Assembly: GCA_025362415.1 (NCBI GenBank)
Contig: JANYGM010000475.1
Coordinates: 1 to 41,691, forward strand
Source of the DNA: a bacterium
GTDB lineage: Bacteria > Bacteroidota > Bacteroidia > Cytophagales > Thermonemataceae
Length of the DNA stretch: 41,691 bases
Reading direction: 5' to 3'
Part shown: piece after piece, positions 6,991 to 14,435 of the stretch
Numbering within the stretch: position 1 is the stretch's first letter
Layout: every line of letters starts with the position of its first letter
The notes under the pieces: generated by a model
The model's database searches: none
The model's input: only the letters and a program-made list of their open reading frames with translations
What the model was told of the DNA's origin: nothing
Made by a program: the position numbers and the translations under genes

Positions 6991-7040
6991 AACAAAGCAT
7001 AAAAAAATACGGCATTTGCCGTATTTTTTTATGCTTTGTT
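6991..7040. terminator. Perfect 24-bp hairpin terminator
   Basis: Bases 6991-7014 pair without mismatch with 7017-7040 around a 2-nt TT spacer. The core TACGGCA/TGCCGTA is flanked by seven A and seven T. It lies 20 nt beyond the stop of the minus-strand dehydrogenase gene, so it most likely ends that transcript. Confidence 0.85.
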
Positions 7041-7059
7041 TTGCACCTAACAGTGTAAA

Positions 7060-8067
7060 CTACAAGCTATTAAAATTCTTAATTACGTTTTGTGTAAAAG
7101 TTGCTGTATTAGCAGTTCCACCCAAATCTCCTGTGCGTTCTTCTTTCGTATCTAGCGTATTATCAACCGCTTTATAGATTTTCTTTGCAAGTTCTTTTTC
7201 TCCCATATATTCTAACATCAAAATAGCACTACGCAAAATTGCAGTTGGATTAGCAATTCCTTTGCCTGCTATATCAGGTGCAGTACCGTGAACTGCCTCA
7301 AAAATAGCTACGCCATCACCAATATTTGCACCAGAAACGACACCCAAACCACCTACAAGCCCAGCACACAAATCTGACAAAATATCACCAAAAAGATTGG
7401 ACGTTACAATCACATCAAACTGCTCTGGACGTACCACAAGCTGCATACACATATTATCAATGATTTTGTCGTTCCAAGTAATTTCAGGAAAATCCTTGGC
7501 TATTTCTTTTGCAGCATCTAGCATCATAGCACCAGAACGCTTCAAAATATTAGCTTTATGCACAACCGTAACATTTTTTCTGCCATGTTTGCGGGCATAT
7601 TCAAACGCAGAAAGCACAATACGGTGGCAACCTTGCTCTGAAATGCGACTAATTGAATCTACAATTTTAAGACGTTCATCATAATAACTAAGCCCTGAGT
7701 ACATTCCCTCTGTATTTTCTCTAAAAAGTACCAAATCAACACCTGTAAAACGAGTAGGAACACCTGCCGTAGTGATACAAGGGCGTACATTTTGGTACAA
7801 ATCAAACATCTGACGTAATGTTACGTTGATGCTTTTGAAACCACCACCAACAGGTGTTTCCACAGGACCTTTGAGGGCAATTTTATTACGTTTGATAGAA
7901 GCTACCAAAGACTCAGGAATAAGCTCTCCTTTGCTTTCTAAGGCAGATTTTCCTGCAAGTTCTACTTCCCAAACAATAGGGGCTTGTGCGGCAGTAAAGA
8001 TTTGTTTTACAGATTCTACAATTTCTACGCCAATGCCATCACCAGGAATAAGTGTTACTGTTGTCAT
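7060..8067 (-). CDS. NAD-dependent isocitrate dehydrogenase (short IDH/IPMDH family)
   Basis: This enzyme belongs to the beta-decarboxylating dehydrogenase family. It most likely oxidises isocitrate to 2-oxoglutarate in the TCA cycle using NAD. The 335 residues begin with IPGDGIG (7-13). They carry TPVGGGFKSINVTLRQ (71-86), which includes the substrate-phosphorylation-loop serine region of isocitrate-type members, and RENTEGMYSG (116-125). NLFGDILSDLCAGLVGGLG and HGTAPDIAGKGIANP complete the metal and cofactor sites. Lack of the Leu-specific IPMDH pattern and absence of leuC/D neighbours favour isocitrate over isopropylmalate; homoisocitrate remains possible. A TACTTTTG -7-like box lies upstream at 8110-8117 and a perfect hairpin terminator downstream. 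Confidence 0.88.
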   Translation of the reverse strand: MTTVTLIPGDGIGVEIVESVKQIFTAAQAPIVWEVELAGKSALESKGELIPESLVASIKRNKIALKGPVETPVGGGFKSINVTLRQMFDLYQNVRPCITTAGVPTRFTGVDLVLFRENTEGMYSGLSYYDERLKIVDSISRISEQGCHRIVLSAFEYARKHGRKNVTVVHKANILKRSGAMMLDAAKEIAKDFPEITWNDKIIDNMCMQLVVRPEQFDVIVTSNLFGDILSDLCAGLVGGLGVVSGANIGDGVAIFEAVHGTAPDIAGKGIANPTAILRSAILMLEYMGEKELAKKIYKAVDNTLDTKEERTGDLGGTANTATFTQNVIKNFNSL

Positions 8068-8109
8068 TATTTATAAGGATTTAGGTTAAATTTTCAGTTG
8101 AATTTGATA

Positions 8110-8117
8110 CAAAAGTA
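8110..8117 (-). promoter_or_regulatory. Candidate -7 element for the isocitrate dehydrogenase gene
   Basis: Minus-strand TACTTTTG fits TAnnTTTG and lies 42 nt before the start codon. The -33 element is not evident. Confidence 0.4.
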
Positions 8118-8216
8118 CATTTATTTTTTGATTGATAACCTATTTTTTTAATATCAAATATTTCTCCAATAAAAACTATAACCACACCTGCAACTAAAAA
8201 TACCACAAAAAATTGC

Positions 8217-8225
8217 TTATATTTG
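8217..8225 (+). promoter_or_regulatory. -7 element for the TauE/SafE gene
   Basis: TATATTTG occurs here, 40 nt before the ATG at 8265. Its position makes an upstream TTG codon at 8223 part of the promoter rather than a start. Confidence 0.5.
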
Positions 8226-8264
8226 CGCTACAATGAAACAACAACCTTTCATCATTATTTTTTT

Positions 8265-9146
8265 ATGCCAATAGAACTAATTATTTTGCTTTTTCTGACT
8301 GGAATTTTGGGAGGTTTTTTGGCAGGGCTTACAGGCGTGGGTGGAAATATGATTTTTATTCCTGTCCTTGATTTTGTACTACAACAAATGGGACTAAATA
8401 CAGATAAAGAACTTCTTGTAAAAATAATTATTGCTAACTCCTTGTGTATTACGGTTTGTACAGGTTCTTTGGTAAGTTTTAGGCAATATAAAATGGGTAA
8501 TTATTTTCCAAAAGAAATTTTACTCACTGCTTTTTTGGGCATAATCACTTCTTTATCAATGAGTTATTTGATAAAAACTGGTAATTGGTATTCAAAAGAA
8601 ACTTTTAATTATGTATTTATTTGTATGCTTATTCCTTTTATTATTAAGTTGTTATCTGATATCAATAAAGAAAATAAGCAAACATTACAACTTGGTTTAA
8701 CAGATATTGCAACAGAAAAAACACAAAATAACTCACCAAAAAACGAAATTAAAGACAGTTCTTTTCTTATTACTGGTGCGTTTGTAGGTATGATAACCGC
8801 ACTTTCTGGGCTTGGAGGTGGTATTTTGATGATTCCTATGTTTACAGATATTCTCAAAATCCCTATCAAAAAAGCAAGTGCTATTTCTAGTGGCGTGATA
8901 CCACTTTTGTCGTTTCCAATTTGTATGATGTATCTTTTTTTTAGTGATATTCCTTCTAAAAATATCTTTCAAATAGGTTATGTGGATATTCGTTTGATAT
9001 TACCTATTGTTTTGGGTGCGGTTTTCTCTACACAATGGGGCGTAAAAGCAGCACAAAAAACATCTCCCAAAGTTATTAGAATAGTATTTGCCTCACTTGT
9101 AATGGTTATCTTTTTGAAAATGGCTTACGAAATTAGTCATTCATAG
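8265..9146 (+). CDS. TauE/SafE-family membrane transporter
   Basis: This is an inner-membrane permease of the sulfite exporter TauE/SafE family, which moves sulfonates, sulfite or related small organic anions. The protein has about eight hydrophobic segments in two repeated halves. Each half opens with the family's glycine-rich motif: GILGGFLAGLTGVGGN near residues 13-28, and GAFVGMITALSGLGGGILMIP in the second half. A hydrophilic loop of about 30 residues separates the halves. I chose the ATG at 8265 (MPIELIILL, 293 residues) because the longer TTG reading begins inside a TATATTTG promoter box. The substrate cannot be told from sequence, and no sulfur-metabolism gene adjoins it. Confidence 0.9.
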   Translation: MPIELIILLFLTGILGGFLAGLTGVGGNMIFIPVLDFVLQQMGLNTDKELLVKIIIANSLCITVCTGSLVSFRQYKMGNYFPKEILLTAFLGIITSLSMSYLIKTGNWYSKETFNYVFICMLIPFIIKLLSDINKENKQTLQLGLTDIATEKTQNNSPKNEIKDSSFLITGAFVGMITALSGLGGGILMIPMFTDILKIPIKKASAISSGVIPLLSFPICMMYLFFSDIPSKNIFQIGYVDIRLILPIVLGAVFSTQWGVKAAQKTSPKVIRIVFASLVMVIFLKMAYEISHS

Positions 9147-9226
9147 GCAAAAAGTCCGAAATAAGAGGTACAAAATACGAATGTAAAACCTACTTAAACA
9201 ATTACAAAAAATATTAAAAAAAACCT

Positions 9227-9234
9227 TATATTTG
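9227..9234 (+). promoter_or_regulatory. -7 element for the 211-residue secreted protein
   Basis: TATATTTG lies 26 nt before the start codon, a good fit to the Bacteroidota TAnnTTTG consensus. No clear -33 TTG was seen in the AT-rich sequence before it. Confidence 0.55.
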
Positions 9235-9259
9235 CGAAATTATTTTACATAAAAATCAA

Positions 9260-9895
9260 ATGAAAAAAAATATTTTAATCCTTTTTTTGTGCTTTTTAGG
9301 CTATAATACGCAAGCACAAACAAAAGTAGAACCAAAAACTGACACAAAAACAGAGGTAAAAATTGATGCCCTTGACAAGGTTACAAAAGCTGTTTGTGAT
9401 TGTCTGAATAAAAATAAAACAGACAAAAATAGTGACGACTTGCTCAATACTTGTATGACTGAAGGCTTTATGATGAATATGGCTGATATGATGGAAAAAT
9501 ACCCAGATATGATGAGTGGTGACCCAAAAGCCTCTGAAAAAATGGGACAAGATGTTGCCCTAAAACTAATGAAAGATTGCCCTGCATTTGTGGAAGTAGC
9601 AAGCAAAAGTAGCCCAAATTCAAGCGTTACGAAACAAATAACAGACCCAATACAAACAACAGAAGGTGTTTTTGCTAAAATGGAAACAAAAAATTATACT
9701 TATTTGGTGCTAGAAGTTGGTGCTGCAAAGCAAAAATTTGTTGTTTTGGAGAGTTTTGAAGGTGAAAAAGCTATTTTAGGACAAGCAAAAGCACTAAAAA
9801 AGAAAAAATTAGCGGTTTCTTGGAAAGAACGCAAAATTTTTATGGTAAAAAGCAACACTTATGAAACTGTAAAGCAAATTACAGGCGTTAAATAA
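9260..9895 (+). CDS. Secreted protein of unknown function with conserved-looking cysteines
   Basis: I do not recognise this 211-residue protein as a named family. Residues 1-20 form a signal peptide ending YNTQAQ. A Lys/Thr-rich linker follows, then a helical region with four cysteines: VCDCLNK near 48-54, LNTC near 68 and KDCPAF near 112-117. This CDCL...C...C spacing occurs in other exported Bacteroidota proteins and may form two disulfides. The middle is unusually Met-rich (MNMADMMEKYPDMMSG). The C-terminal 60 residues look like a small beta domain. Its own promoter box and the separate downstream gene suggest a monocistronic transcript. It probably acts in the periplasm. Confidence 0.8.
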   Translation: MKKNILILFLCFLGYNTQAQTKVEPKTDTKTEVKIDALDKVTKAVCDCLNKNKTDKNSDDLLNTCMTEGFMMNMADMMEKYPDMMSGDPKASEKMGQDVALKLMKDCPAFVEVASKSSPNSSVTKQITDPIQTTEGVFAKMETKNYTYLVLEVGAAKQKFVVLESFEGEKAILGQAKALKKKKLAVSWKERKIFMVKSNTYETVKQITGVK

Positions 9896-9928
9896 TGATG
9901 AGCTAAAATACAAAGTACAATGTATTTA

Positions 9929-9964
9929 ACTCACAACTCACAACTCAAAATTCACAACTCAAAA
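9929..9964. repeat. Tandem heptanucleotide repeat (AACTCAC type) abutting a start codon
   Basis: AACTCAC, AACTCAC, AACTCAA, AATTCAC and AACTCAA units follow each other and end at the methyltransferase ATG (9965). They would encode only an implausible leader if the frame were read from 9920. Confidence 0.8.
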
Positions 9965-10732
9965 ATGTTTAGTACAACTGAAATCACTTCTAGCGAAATT
10001 TTATCTGATAATCCTATTCATCAAAGGCTTTTTAGTGCCTATGTACACGCAGGGGAGTTTGTGGGCGGAAATTTGTTAGAAATTGGTTGTGGTGTGGGAC
10101 GTGGGTTGTCTATTTTATTAGAGAAATCAGCACAATATACCGCTATTGACAAAAATGAGGCACTTATTACGGATTTGACTAGCAAATTCCCAAAAGGAAA
10201 ATTTATTAGTCAAAATATTCCTCCTCTGACTAATTTGCCTGATAATTTCTTTGATTTTGTGGTTACTTTCCAAGTAATTGAGCATATTGAAGATGATAAA
10301 CTTTTTTTGAAAGAAATACATAGAGTTCTCAAAAAAGGTGGGAAAGCCATTATTACAACCCCCAATATCAAACTTTCGCTTACTCGTAATCCTTGGCATA
10401 CACGAGAATATACTGCCACAGAACTCAAAAACCTTGTTTTGGAAAGTTTTGAAAGTGTAGAAACCAAAGGTATTTCTGGAAGTGAACAAGTGATGACTTA
10501 TCACGAACAAAACCGCAAGGCGGTTGCTAAATACAAAAAACTAGATATTTTTAATTTGGAAAAACATCTTCCAAGACAAATTTTGGCTATTCCTTATGAT
10601 ATTTTGAACCGTTTTAACCGCAAAAAACTAGCACAAGCAAGTGGTATTGCCGCTGAAATAACAGATAAAGATTATTTATTAGGGAATGAAGTAGAAAACT
10701 GTTTAGATTTCTTTTATATTGCAACAAAATAA
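9965..10732 (+). CDS. Class I SAM-dependent methyltransferase
   Basis: This is a cytoplasmic methyltransferase of the Methyltransf_11/25 type. From the ATG at 9965 the protein has 255 residues. Motif I is LLEIGCGVGRGLSIL (about 35-50), followed by the acidic end of strand 2 (YTAIDKN). The post-I stretch FDFVVTFQVIEHIEDDKLFLKEIHRVLKKGGKAIITTPN is the typical UbiE/small-molecule pattern. The C-terminal 90 residues are basic and of unclear fold. The substrate is unknown, and the neighbours (secreted protein, rpsU) give no hint. The longer frame from 9920 was rejected because its 15 extra residues are translated repeat sequence. Confidence 0.88.
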   Translation: MFSTTEITSSEILSDNPIHQRLFSAYVHAGEFVGGNLLEIGCGVGRGLSILLEKSAQYTAIDKNEALITDLTSKFPKGKFISQNIPPLTNLPDNFFDFVVTFQVIEHIEDDKLFLKEIHRVLKKGGKAIITTPNIKLSLTRNPWHTREYTATELKNLVLESFESVETKGISGSEQVMTYHEQNRKAVAKYKKLDIFNLEKHLPRQILAIPYDILNRFNRKKLAQASGIAAEITDKDYLLGNEVENCLDFFYIATK

Positions 10733-10800
10733 GCAAAGTAGTGAAATTCTACAATTTTTGCCTTAATATTCCTTATCAAAAAATAAAAATCTAAAATAAT

Positions 10801-10830
10801 TTGAGAATATAAAAAAAACTCGTATATTTG
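10801..10830 (+). promoter_or_regulatory. Promoter of rpsU
   Basis: TTG at 10801-10803 and TATATTTG at 10823-10830 are separated by 19 nt, a full match to the Bacteroidota TTG-N17-23-TAnnTTTG promoter. Transcription would start near 10837, giving a leader of about 84 nt. Confidence 0.75.
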
Positions 10831-10920
10831 CAGTCCAAATTCTATTTAGAATAGGTTTGAGAAAATATAAAGTACAATACAAAGAAATTCAATAAAAAAA
10901 TTCTAATAAATTCTAATTTT

Positions 10921-11115
10921 ATGATTATCATCAGCATCAAAGACAATGAGCCAATAGACAAAGCTCTTAAAAGATTTAAGAAAAAGTTTGAAAAAACAGG
11001 CGTTCTTAAACAACTTCGTGCCCGTACTTCTTTTGAGAAAAAATCTATTTCTCGTCGTCGTACAGTGCTTAGAGCTGCTTATAAGCAACATTTGCAAATT
11101 ACAGAAGTAGCTTAA
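10921..11115 (+). CDS. rpsU: Ribosomal protein bS21
   Basis: bS21 is a small basic protein of the 30S platform next to the anti-Shine-Dalgarno end of 16S rRNA. The 64 residues MIIISIKDNEPIDKALKRFK... carry the family pattern, including the Arg-rich FEKKSISRRR core. In Bacteroidota bS21 helps occlude the anti-SD, and in some members its own mRNA carries a strong SD for autoregulation. Here the 40 nt before the ATG are A/T only and show no AGGAGG-like sequence. The gene has a complete promoter, an 84-nt leader and a strong hairpin terminator, so it is probably transcribed alone. The order rpsU-xer-hpf is usual in this phylum. Confidence 0.97.
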   Translation: MIIISIKDNEPIDKALKRFKKKFEKTGVLKQLRARTSFEKKSISRRRTVLRAAYKQHLQITEVA

Positions 11116-11147
11116 TAATTGTGAATTTTGAATTATAAATTTTGAAT
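11116..11147. repeat. Heptanucleotide-type repeat after rpsU
   Basis: AATTGTG, AATTTTG, AATTATA and AATTTTG units begin three bases after the rpsU stop, in the G-version orientation seen downstream of other genes. Confidence 0.65.
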
Positions 11148-11201
11148 AAAATACAATTTTACTCAAAAAATATTTTCAAAAAACATAAAACAAACTTTAA
11201 A

Positions 11202-11250
11202 AACAACAATATTTTGAAATATTTTCAAAATATTGTTGTTTTTTTTTGTT
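11202..11250. terminator. 18-bp hairpin terminator after rpsU
   Basis: AACAACAATATTTTGAAA (11202-11219) pairs perfectly with 11223-11240 around a 3-nt loop and is followed by a long T run. It lies about 90 nt past the rpsU stop. Confidence 0.85.
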
Positions 11251-11313
11251 TGTTAAAAAATTGTTACTACATTGTTGGTTGAGGACTAGAAAATATCATT
11301 CTGTTGTATTCAT

Positions 11314-11346
11314 TTACAATTTCTAATTCACAATTCCTAATTAAAA
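11314..11346. repeat. Heptanucleotide repeat upstream of the Xer gene
   Basis: AATTTCT, AATTCAC, AATTCCT and AATTAAA units end at the ATG at 11349. This is the C-version orientation seen before other starts. Confidence 0.7.
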
Positions 11347-11348
11347 AA

Positions 11349-12236
11349 ATGGTAGAAAACTTTTTGCAATATGTCGCCTTTGAAAAAAGGCATAGTCCAC
11401 ATACTATTACTTCCTATCGTAATGATTTGGAGCAGTTTTTGGCGCATATCAAAGAGAATTTTCAACTAGAAACCTTACTAGAAGCTGACCACAATACTAT
11501 TCGTTCGTGGATTGTGAGCCTATCAGAAGCTAAAATTTTGCCTATTTCTATCAACCGCAAAATAGCAACACTCAAATCTTTTTATAAATTTTTACTCGTA
11601 AAAGGGCATCTTCAAAATATCCCTACTGGACGCATCAAACCGCTGAAAGTCGCTAAAAAAACGCCTCAATTCATTGAAGAAAGCAATCTTTTGCAACTTT
11701 TTGATAATTTTGTTTTTACTGATGATTTTGAAGGAACTCGTGACCGTTTGGTGATGGAACTTTTATATGGTACAGGTATGCGTGAGGTAGAACTTTTGGG
11801 ACTTAAAGATAAAAATATTGATTTTGTTAGTACACAAATCACAGTTTTAGGTAAAGGAAATAAACAAAGAATAATTCCTGTTACACGTTCTTTAAGCCTG
11901 CTAATTGCGGAATATCAAGAGAAAAAAACAGCAACAAGTTTCCAAAATATTACGTTACACAATTCTCTGATTGTTACTGATAAAGGTGAACCAGCATATC
12001 CAATGCTGATTTATAGAATTGTCCGTAAGTATTTGGATATGATAACGACAAACGACAAACGCAGTCCGCACGTTTTGCGACATACTTTTGCCACACATTT
12101 GCTCAATAAAGGAGCAGATTTGAATGCCATTAAAGAGATTTTGGGACACAGTAGTCTTAGTGCTACACAAATATATACACATAATTCGTTGGAAAAACTC
12201 AAAGAAACTTTCCAACAAGCGCACCCAAAAGCGTAG
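11349..12236 (+). CDS. Tyrosine recombinase of the XerC/XerD type
   Basis: This is a site-specific recombinase of the Xer family, which resolves chromosome dimers at dif. The protein is 295 residues from the ATG at 11349, the normal Xer length. An N-terminal SAM-like core-binding domain (about 1-90) precedes the catalytic domain. The complete active site is visible: R145 (GTGMREVELL), K169 (LGKGNKQR), H241 and R244 (SPHVLRHTFATH), H267 (LGHSS) and the nucleophile Y276 (QIYTH). The location between rpsU and hpf is the usual chromosomal place of a Xer gene in Bacteroidota, so this is a housekeeping recombinase rather than a phage or island integrase. XerC versus XerD cannot be decided here. Confidence 0.93.
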   Translation: MVENFLQYVAFEKRHSPHTITSYRNDLEQFLAHIKENFQLETLLEADHNTIRSWIVSLSEAKILPISINRKIATLKSFYKFLLVKGHLQNIPTGRIKPLKVAKKTPQFIEESNLLQLFDNFVFTDDFEGTRDRLVMELLYGTGMREVELLGLKDKNIDFVSTQITVLGKGNKQRIIPVTRSLSLLIAEYQEKKTATSFQNITLHNSLIVTDKGEPAYPMLIYRIVRKYLDMITTNDKRSPHVLRHTFATHLLNKGADLNAIKEILGHSSLSATQIYTHNSLEKLKETFQQAHPKA

Positions 12237-12243
12237 AATACAC

Positions 12244-12375
12244 AATTACGAATTATCAATTACAAATTACGTTTTAGTTAAGCATAATTGATAATTTAAA
12301 ATTGAAAAATAGTTAGTTAATTTAACGTAATTGATGATTCGTAATTCGTAATTGCCAATTCGTAATTGAAATTTT
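12244..12375. repeat. Two opposed arrays of heptanucleotide repeats between xer and hpf
   Basis: Downstream of xer (12247-12275) the units read AATTACG, AATTATC, AATTACA, AATTACG. Upstream of hpf (about 12334-12370) they read AATTCGT, AATTCGT, AATTGCC, AATTCGT. The two arrays are reverse complements, and this short gap shows the polarity rule of the family most clearly. Confidence 0.8.
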
Positions 12376-12404
12376 AATATTGTTTAACTTAAATTTTTAG
12401 TGTT

Positions 12405-12704
12405 ATGAAACTGCAAATTCAGTCCGTTCATTTTGATGCTGATGTCAAATTGCTAGAATTTATCCAGAAAAAATTGGATAAATTGGAAACTTTCTACGAC
12501 CATATTGTTGATGGCGAGGTATTTATGCGCCTAGAAAAAGGAGAAAGTAACCGAGATAACAAAATTGTTGAGGTAAAACTCAACGTACCAGGCAGCAAGT
12601 TATTTGCCAAGTCGCAAAAAGAATCTTTTGAGGCAGCTACAGATGATGCTGTGGATAGTTTGCGCCGACAAATCACCAAATTCAAAGAAAAGCTAGCCAG
12701 CTAA
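12405..12704 (+). CDS. hpf: Short-form ribosome hibernation promoting factor
   Basis: HPF/RaiA binds the decoding region of the 30S subunit in stationary phase and blocks tRNA and mRNA binding, favouring inactive ribosomes. The 99 residues cover only the beta-alpha-beta-beta-beta-alpha HPF domain (MKLQIQSVHFDADVKLLEFIQKKL at the start; basic helix DSLRRQITKFKEKL at the end). The C-terminal dimerisation domain of long HPF is missing, so this is the short form usual in Bacteroidota. It probably follows the Xer gene in the conserved rpsU-xer-hpf order but is separated by 168 nt of repeats and may have its own promoter. Confidence 0.93.
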   Translation: MKLQIQSVHFDADVKLLEFIQKKLDKLETFYDHIVDGEVFMRLEKGESNRDNKIVEVKLNVPGSKLFAKSQKESFEAATDDAVDSLRRQITKFKEKLAS

Positions 12705-12744
12705 TTGGCTTGTGCTGGAATAAAAGAACATAGTAGCTTTATCT

Positions 12745-12803
12745 AATTGCCACAAATACACAGATAAATAGAATTTCTATTCATCTGTGTATTTGTGGCA
12801 ATT
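12745..12803. repeat. Perfect 21-bp inverted repeat after hpf
   Basis: AATTGCCACAAATACACAGA (12745-12764, arm running to 12765) pairs without mismatch with 12783-12803 around a 17-nt loop. A second copy of the left arm, 24 of 26 bases identical, lies at 35511-35536. This shows it is a dispersed repeat as well as a possible hpf terminator. Confidence 0.7.
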
Positions 12804-12866
12804 AAGTAAGTAATACATTGTAAATAATTTCCTATTTTGTTTTTTTCTTACCAAAACCTAGTCATA

Positions 12867-12979
12867 GGTCCCACTACGACTGGAAAATGTATTGAGCGTC
12901 CCGCTCCTGTATTTCTTACATCATTAAACACAAGCGGGACGCTTGAAATACATAATGGTCGTAGTGGGACACTACGACC
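12867..12979. repeat. Nested inverted repeat with two GC-rich arms
   Basis: Outer arms 12868-12880 and 12958-12970 (GTCCCACTACGAC and its complement) and inner arms 12895-12905 and 12933-12943 (AGCGTCCCGCT and its complement) are nested. The right outer arm is itself part of a 10-bp hairpin, GGTCGTAGTG...CACTACGACC (12957-12979). It lies between convergent hpf and pabB. I see no gene in 12804-13096. Confidence 0.7.
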
Positions 12980-13096
12980 AGAAATCTTATATTATCCAAA
13001 ATAATTAATATAAATTTGCAACGAAACTTTTACGGCAACTAAATAACTTTACCTTTTGGTTTTTGCAAGAGCTTAATAATCAAAGTTTTATAACAA

Positions 13097-14428
13097 TTAA
13101 AGTTTTGCAAGTACATTCCTAATTGCTTGAGATTTTAGCAAACATTCTTCATATTCTTGTTGTGGGTCTGCATCTGCGGTTATTGCGCTCCCAACCTGAA
13201 AGCTAAGGTATTGATTTTGAGAATTATACAAAATAGACCTTATCATCACATTAAAATCAAAATCACCACTAGGCATAATGTAGCCAAGCGCACCAGAATA
13301 CAACCCTCTTCTAGTAACTTCTTCATTTTCAATGATTTGCATAGCTTTTATTTTGGGTGCGCCTGTCATACTTCCCATAGGAAAAGCATTTTGTATTATT
13401 TTTGTAAATTCTTTATTATCAGTGACTTGTGCAGAAACTGTAGAGATAAGTTGGTGTAATTGTTTGAAGGTATAAAGCCCCAAAAGCTCGTCCACGCAAA
13501 CTGTACCCACTTTTGCGCTACGTGCAAGGTCGTTGCGCACCAAATCCACAATCATAATATTTTCGGAGCGTTCTTTTGGGTTATTGAGTAGGTTTTGTTT
13601 GATGATTTCATCTTCTTGTGGCGTATTTCCACGTTTTGCTGTACCTTTTATGGGCTGTGAGATAATTTTATTGCCTATTTTCTTCAAAAAACGTTCTGGT
13701 GAGGCACAAACGACATAATTATCATTTATTTTCTGATAGGCAGAAAAAGGCATTGGAGAAAGTTCATTGAGCAGAAAATATGCTTCTAAGGGATTTAAAG
13801 CCACATTTTCTGCAAAAAATTCCATACAAAAATTTACTTCATAAATATCCCCTTTAAAAATATGTGCCTTTAATTTTTGGATAGTTTGGATATATTTTTC
13901 TTGCGTTATGCGTGCCTGAATGTTGATATTGGAAGGTTTTGGTGAGTTTTTTTGCTGAATTTCTTGATAATTTTCTTGATAAAAATCTTGATAATAGGTT
14001 TCAATTTCTTTCAAAAGATTTTCTTTGGTGATATTTTTTTCTGTAATTAGTTCAAATTCAGTATTTTTATTACTATTTTCATCAAAAATCAATAAATATT
14101 CTGGCTCATAAAAATAAATATCAGCAAAATCCAAAGCATCAACATTATTACTTTCTAATTTTTCTAATTCATTTTTCAAATCATAGGCAAAATAACCAAA
14201 AAGCCAATTTTGGTTATTGTCGTGATGTTTTTTGAGTTGTTGAAAAGAGTTTTTTGGTAGATTATTTTCTGGAATTTCACTAAAATTCACTATTTTTTTT
14301 GCGCCAACAGCAAGTAATTTTTTAAATGGTTTTTGTGGATAAATATCTCCAAAATCATTGGGATTTAGGTAGGTACAATGCGTAAAACTATTTGCCCAAA
14401 CTAATAACTTTCTTTCAAAATCAGTCAT
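13097..14428 (-). CDS. pabB: Aminodeoxychorismate synthase component I
   Basis: This chorismate-utilising enzyme makes 4-amino-4-deoxychorismate, the precursor of p-aminobenzoate for folate. The 443 residues have a divergent N-terminal half and a full chorismate-binding domain. GDIYEVNF is at 193-200, PIKGTAKRG at 259-267, ERSENIMIVDLVRNDL at about 286-301 and GSMTGAPKIKAM further on. The Lys of PIKGT (K261) is the catalytic residue of PabB; anthranilate synthase TrpE has PIAGT here, which decides the call. No glutaminase (pabA) or lyase (pabC) is adjacent. A 174-residue secreted protein gene ends only 7 nt upstream and may be co-transcribed. Confidence 0.92.
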   Translation of the reverse strand: MTDFERKLLVWANSFTHCTYLNPNDFGDIYPQKPFKKLLAVGAKKIVNFSEIPENNLPKNSFQQLKKHHDNNQNWLFGYFAYDLKNELEKLESNNVDALDFADIYFYEPEYLLIFDENSNKNTEFELITEKNITKENLLKEIETYYQDFYQENYQEIQQKNSPKPSNINIQARITQEKYIQTIQKLKAHIFKGDIYEVNFCMEFFAENVALNPLEAYFLLNELSPMPFSAYQKINDNYVVCASPERFLKKIGNKIISQPIKGTAKRGNTPQEDEIIKQNLLNNPKERSENIMIVDLVRNDLARSAKVGTVCVDELLGLYTFKQLHQLISTVSAQVTDNKEFTKIIQNAFPMGSMTGAPKIKAMQIIENEEVTRRGLYSGALGYIMPSGDFDFNVMIRSILYNSQNQYLSFQVGSAITADADPQQEYEECLLKSQAIRNVLAKL

Positions 14429-14435
14429 TTAATAT

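Noticed and set aside
6815..7015. 66-codon minus-strand ORF between the isocitrate dehydrogenase and M28 genes
   Set aside because: It lies entirely within the nested palindromic repeat and the terminator hairpin.
8223..8264. TTG start giving a 14-residue N-terminal extension of the TauE/SafE protein
   Set aside because: The TTG is inside the TATATTTG promoter box, and the extension is His/Phe-rich and unlike the family's N-terminus.
9920..9964. Longer N-terminus of the methyltransferase (MYLTHNSQLKIHNSK)
   Set aside because: These residues are translated heptanucleotide repeat; the ATG at 9965 begins the conserved-looking protein.
11349..12236. Considered the tyrosine recombinase as the integrase of a genomic island
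   Set aside because: It has Xer length and sits in the usual rpsU-xer-hpf chromosomal order, with no attachment duplication or mobile cargo beside it.
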